From Io17-Chloro-G2 sp034428715 (GTDB lineage Bacteria; Chloroflexota; Dehalococcoidia; Lucifugimonadales; UBA3495): a DNA stretch of 16,930 nt. Under the pieces are notes generated by a model. The model was not told where the DNA came from. It saw nothing but the letters and a program-made list of their open reading frames with translations, and ran no database searches. The DNA lies in the NCBI GenBank assembly GCA_034428715.1, contig DAOUHE010000352.1, forward strand, positions 1 through 16,930, written 5' to 3'. The translations under genes and the position numbers were made by a program. Shown in pieces: positions 14,787 through 16,930 of this stretch (the stretch's first letter is position 1; each line of letters opens with the position of its first letter).

Positions 14787-14812
14787 GGTGTAACGTCAAT
14801 GTATATACAGTA
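14787..14812. other. Right attachment junction (attR)
   Basis: Element sequence GGTGTAACGTCAATGTATAT (14787-14806) meets the kinase sequence at ACA (14807-14809), followed by GTATCC. GGTGTAA (14787-14793) is the outer arm pairing with TTACACC at the left end. Rejoining the two element ends gives a 32-bp attP-like core in which 12 of 16 base-pair positions are symmetric. The inferred crossover ACA lies about five bases off that centre. Confidence 0.65.
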
Positions 14813-15123
14813 TCCTACATGCCTCCGGAGCAGGCGATGGGAGGCGAAGTCACCCCCAAGTCGGACCTGTATTCCCTGGGAGCCATGCTCTACGAGATGG
14901 TCACGGGAAGGCCTCCCTTCCTAGGCGACGACTCGGTGGCCATCTTAGGGCAGCACATCAACACCCCGCCGGTGGCGCCTGCCTGGCACAACGGGCAGTG
15001 CCCGCGTCCTTTAGAAGCCCTGATCATGCGCCTCCTGGCCAAGGACCCGTTGGAACGGCCCGAGTCGGCGTCGGAGGTATTTGCTGCGTTAGAAGCTATA
15101 GATTTGGCTGATGACGCAGGGGC
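14807..15123 (+). pseudogene. Kinase/AAA regulator, part 2 (kinase C-lobe)
   Basis: Continues the kinase of 6345-7136 in the same frame after removal of 7673 bp: TVSYMPPEQAMGG (P+1 and APE-like motif), then KSDLYSLGAMLYEMVTGRPPF (helix F with its conserved Asp) and RLLAKDPLERPESASEV (conserved Arg of the C-lobe). An open frame with an apparent ATG at 14768 begins in element DNA, so that start is accidental. The frame is lost at 15116-15144, inside a palindromic repeat. Without part 1 it cannot form a kinase. Confidence 0.85.
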
Positions 15124-15144
15124 CGCAAGACCTTGCGCCCCTGC
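15116..15144. repeat. Palindromic repeat with a 1-bp insertion that breaks the frame
   Basis: GCAGGGGCCGCAAG and CTTGCGCCCCTGC would be perfect complements around AC but for one extra C at 15123-15124. Removing that C restores both the symmetry and the reading frame between the kinase and ATPase parts (residues would read DDAGAQDLAPLHCEEH). Shares AGGGGCG with the repeat at 6813-6849. Confidence 0.75.
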
Positions 15145-16772
15145 ACTGCGAGGAACACTCCCTGGACAGCCTGGCCGGAGGCGTGTTCGTTGGGCGGCAG
15201 CGGGAGATGGGGGAACTGAAGGCTTGCCTGGAAGACGGGCTTTCGGGGCGGGGACGATTAGTCACCTTGGTAGGCGAGCCGGGCATCGGCAAGACCCGCA
15301 CCTCCCAGGAGTTGGCCACCTACGCCGGGCTGCGGGGCGCCCAGGTTTTGTGGGGACGCAGCTACGAAGAGCAAGGCGTGCCGCCCTATTGGCCCTGGGT
15401 GCAGGCCATCCGGTCCTACGTTCGGGAACGGGATCCGGAGCAGCTACGCTCGGAGATGGGTTCCGGGGCCACCGACATAGCCGAGGTGGTATCCGAGGTG
15501 CGGGAACGCCTGCCGGACCTGCCACCGGCGCCCCAGTTGGAGCCGGATCAGGCCCGGTTCCGCTTGTTCGACTCCATCTCCGCCTTCCTAAAGACAGCGT
15601 CCCAACGCCAACCGCTGGTGCTGGTGCTGGACGACCTGCATTGGGCCGACCAGCCATCGTTGATGTTGCTACAATTCGTGGCCCGGGAGTTGGGCGGCGC
15701 GCGCCTGTTGATCATCGGTACCTACCGGGACAGGGAGTTGTCCCGCCAACACCCATTAGCAGAAACCCTGGGCGAGCTCACTCGGGAGCGTTTGTTCCAA
15801 CGGGTGCTGTTGCGGGGGCTGCCCCAGGAGGACGTTGGGCGCTTTATCGAATTGGCTGCTGGGGTGACTCCGCTCTCAGCCTTGGTCACGTCCGTTTACA
15901 CCCAGACCGAGGGCAACCCGCTTTTCGCCACTGAGGTAGTGCGCCTTCTGGTGCAGGAGGGGGAACTTAGCGCCGACCAGGTCCGGGAGACCGACGCCTG
16001 GACGATGCACATTCCCGAAGGAGTGCGGGAGGTGATCGGGCGGCACCTGAACCGGCTGTCCCAGCGTTGCAACGAAACGTTGACCATAGGTTCGATCATC
16101 GGCCGGGAATTCGGCCTGGATCGGTTAAGTCTCCTGATTAATGAGCTGTCTGAAGGCCTGGTGCTGGAAGTGCTTGAGGAAGCCCTGGCTGCACGGGTGG
16201 TTGAAGAGCTGCCCCAGGCTATAAACCGCTACCAGTTTACCCACGCCTTGATCCAAGAAACCCTGGCCGAGGAGCTATCCACGACCCGGCGAGTGCGGAT
16301 GCACGCCCGCATCGCAGAAGTATTGGAGGAATTGTATGCCTCTGATACTGAGAGCCATGCCGCCGAGTTGGCCCACCACTTCATAGAGGCGCAAACAGTC
16401 TTGGGCATCGAGAAGCCGGTCCGTTACTTGCTGCTGGCCGGTGAGCGCGCGCTGGCCACTTATGGTCATGACGATGCTCTTGCTCATTTCCAGCGTGGGT
16501 TGACGGCCAAACGAATCTCTCTCACCGCTTCGAAACCTGCAGATGACGCGGACGCCGCGGATTTGCTTTTCGGGTTGGGATGTGCCCAAGCGGCCACGGT
16601 GGAAAGACCACAGATCCATGAGGCTGTAGCTACCATGACCCGGGCCTTTAACTTCTACTTTGCGGTTGGGGATGTGGCAAAGGCAGTATCCATCACCGAG
16701 TATCCCGTGTTCATCACAGCCGGACAGCGTACCGGAATAAGCGAGCTTATCTCCCGGGCCCTAACACTAGTA
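15125..16772 (+). pseudogene. Kinase/AAA regulator, part 3 (ATPase and start of TPR region)
   Basis: About 549 codons of the same regulator in the shifted frame. VFVGRQREMGEL starts an AAA/STAND-type ATPase, with Walker A GEPGIGKT and Walker B LVLVLDDLHWAD, followed by sensor-type segments and an all-helical region ending DDALAHFQRGL, LLFGLGCAQA and AVATMTRAFNFYFAVGD (TPR-like). In related proteins the TPR region continues well beyond; here it stops in ISRALTLV at 16772, where an insertion sequence begins and supplies SQT and a stop (16785-16787). The ATG at 15111, the apparent start of this frame, lies just upstream of the palindrome and is not a real start. No longer translatable as an intact protein. 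Confidence 0.88.
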
Positions 16773-16930
16773 GTCAGTCAAACTTGATATTAATGGTAAC
16801 GCGAAAGATTGAGCAAAAGAGCTACCCTGACTCTGGATAGTGTTGATGGGAGGCGGTGGTATGGTCAGGGAAAAGTATGGAGTCCGGCTGACGGCGGAAC
16901 AGCGGAACCAGCTCCAGCATCTGGTTCGTG
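16773..16930 (+). mobile_element. IS630-family insertion sequence, left end
   Basis: The ATPase/TPR reading frame ends at GTA (16770-16772), and foreign sequence starts GTCAGTCAAAC. IS630 elements duplicate a TA target dinucleotide, which fits a TA at 16771-16772. The right end is outside the window, so neither the terminal repeats nor the duplicated TA can be confirmed. Confidence 0.6.
16861..16930 (+). CDS. IS630-family transposase, N-terminal fragment
   Basis: MVREKYGVRLTAEQRNQLQHL and two more residues run off the window edge. The start has GGGAGG seven bases upstream. This beginning, with a basic strand then a helix rich in Gln and Glu, matches the N-terminus of IS630-family DDE transposases from memory; only 23 residues are visible. 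Confidence 0.65.
   Translation, partial: MVREKYGVRLTAEQRNQLQHLVR

Larger units (their letters stand above)
7137..14809. mobile_element. 7.67-kb integrated element with large serine recombinase
   Basis: The insert splits a kinase gene. The left flank ends GGC-ACA (7131-7136) and the right flank resumes ACA-GTA-TCC-TAC-ATG (14807-14821). The shared ACA is in frame on both sides, and joining them restores the conserved P+1 loop GTVSYMPPEQ. The element length is 7673 bp, counting one ACA. A serine recombinase reads away from the right junction, starting 66 bp inside it, the usual place for an integrase beside its attachment site. Cargo is mostly unknown. There are no visible relaxase, coupling-protein, capsid or replication genes, so it probably depends on helpers for transfer. 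Confidence 0.85.

Noticed and set aside
7134..14809. Programmed excision that restores the kinase, as with the fdxN element of Anabaena
   Set aside because: The rest of the gene is also broken (frameshift at 15123 and IS630 at 16773), so excision alone would not give a working protein unless the frameshift is a sequencing error.
15111..16787. A stand-alone ATPase gene starting at 15111
   Set aside because: The ATG overlaps kinase C-lobe coding sequence and a palindrome, and the frame is the shifted continuation of the kinase protein.
1..16930. CRISPR array or tRNA-type attachment site
   Set aside because: No regularly spaced exact repeats and no tRNA cloverleaf seen; the integration site is protein-coding.

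Overview
The window is bacterial chromosome, dense and moderately GC-rich. The gene content points to an uncultured Chloroflexota (Dehalococcoidia / SAR202-like) genome. The main clue is a giant regulator with a zinc-ribbon, a Ser/Thr kinase with the glycine-loop variant GEGGKKKVY, and an AAA-type ATPase with a predicted TPR tail. Such proteins and short palindromic repeats inside genes are, from memory, common in that group. This placement is an inference; there is no rRNA in the window to settle it.

Region 1 (1-4209, all minus strand) is ordinary host DNA: a FrnE/DsbA-family thiol oxidoreductase, a HAD hydrolase, and a trehalose pair (otsB then otsA, transcribed otsA to otsB). The FrnE gene has an in-frame TGA exactly where the first cysteine of the CPWC active site belongs. 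Its Shine-Dalgarno and start lie upstream of that TGA and the fold continues intact after it, so it is best read as a selenoprotein (UPWC). A short-ORF caller would call only the downstream 178 codons.

Region 2 (4210-7136, plus strand) starts with a divergent promoter region, then an alpha/beta hydrolase, a cytoplasmic-looking NMT1/THI5-type substrate-binding protein, and the first part of the kinase regulator.

Region 3 (7137-14809) is a 7.67 kb integrated element. A large serine recombinase sits against its right end. The element entered the kinase gene inside the conserved P+1 loop. Both junctions share the codon ACA, and joining across it rebuilds an unbroken kinase motif (VGT|VSYMPPEQ). 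The cargo is mostly unknown. It includes a three-gene operon (an arginine-repeat winged-helix protein, a very acidic protein, and a small basic protein carrying one copy of the same repeat), two membrane proteins, a zinc-binding small protein, a truncated BglII-like restriction endonuclease that keeps its D-E-Q active site, and a CSLREA beta-helix surface protein that has lost its 5' end. No conjugation or replication genes are visible.

Region 4 (14810-16772) is the remainder of the kinase/AAA regulator. It is frameshifted by one extra base lying inside a palindromic repeat, and is cut off on the right by an IS630-family insertion whose transposase start is the last feature. The one regulator gene therefore carries three short repeat insertions, a serine-integrase element, a 1-bp frameshift and an IS.
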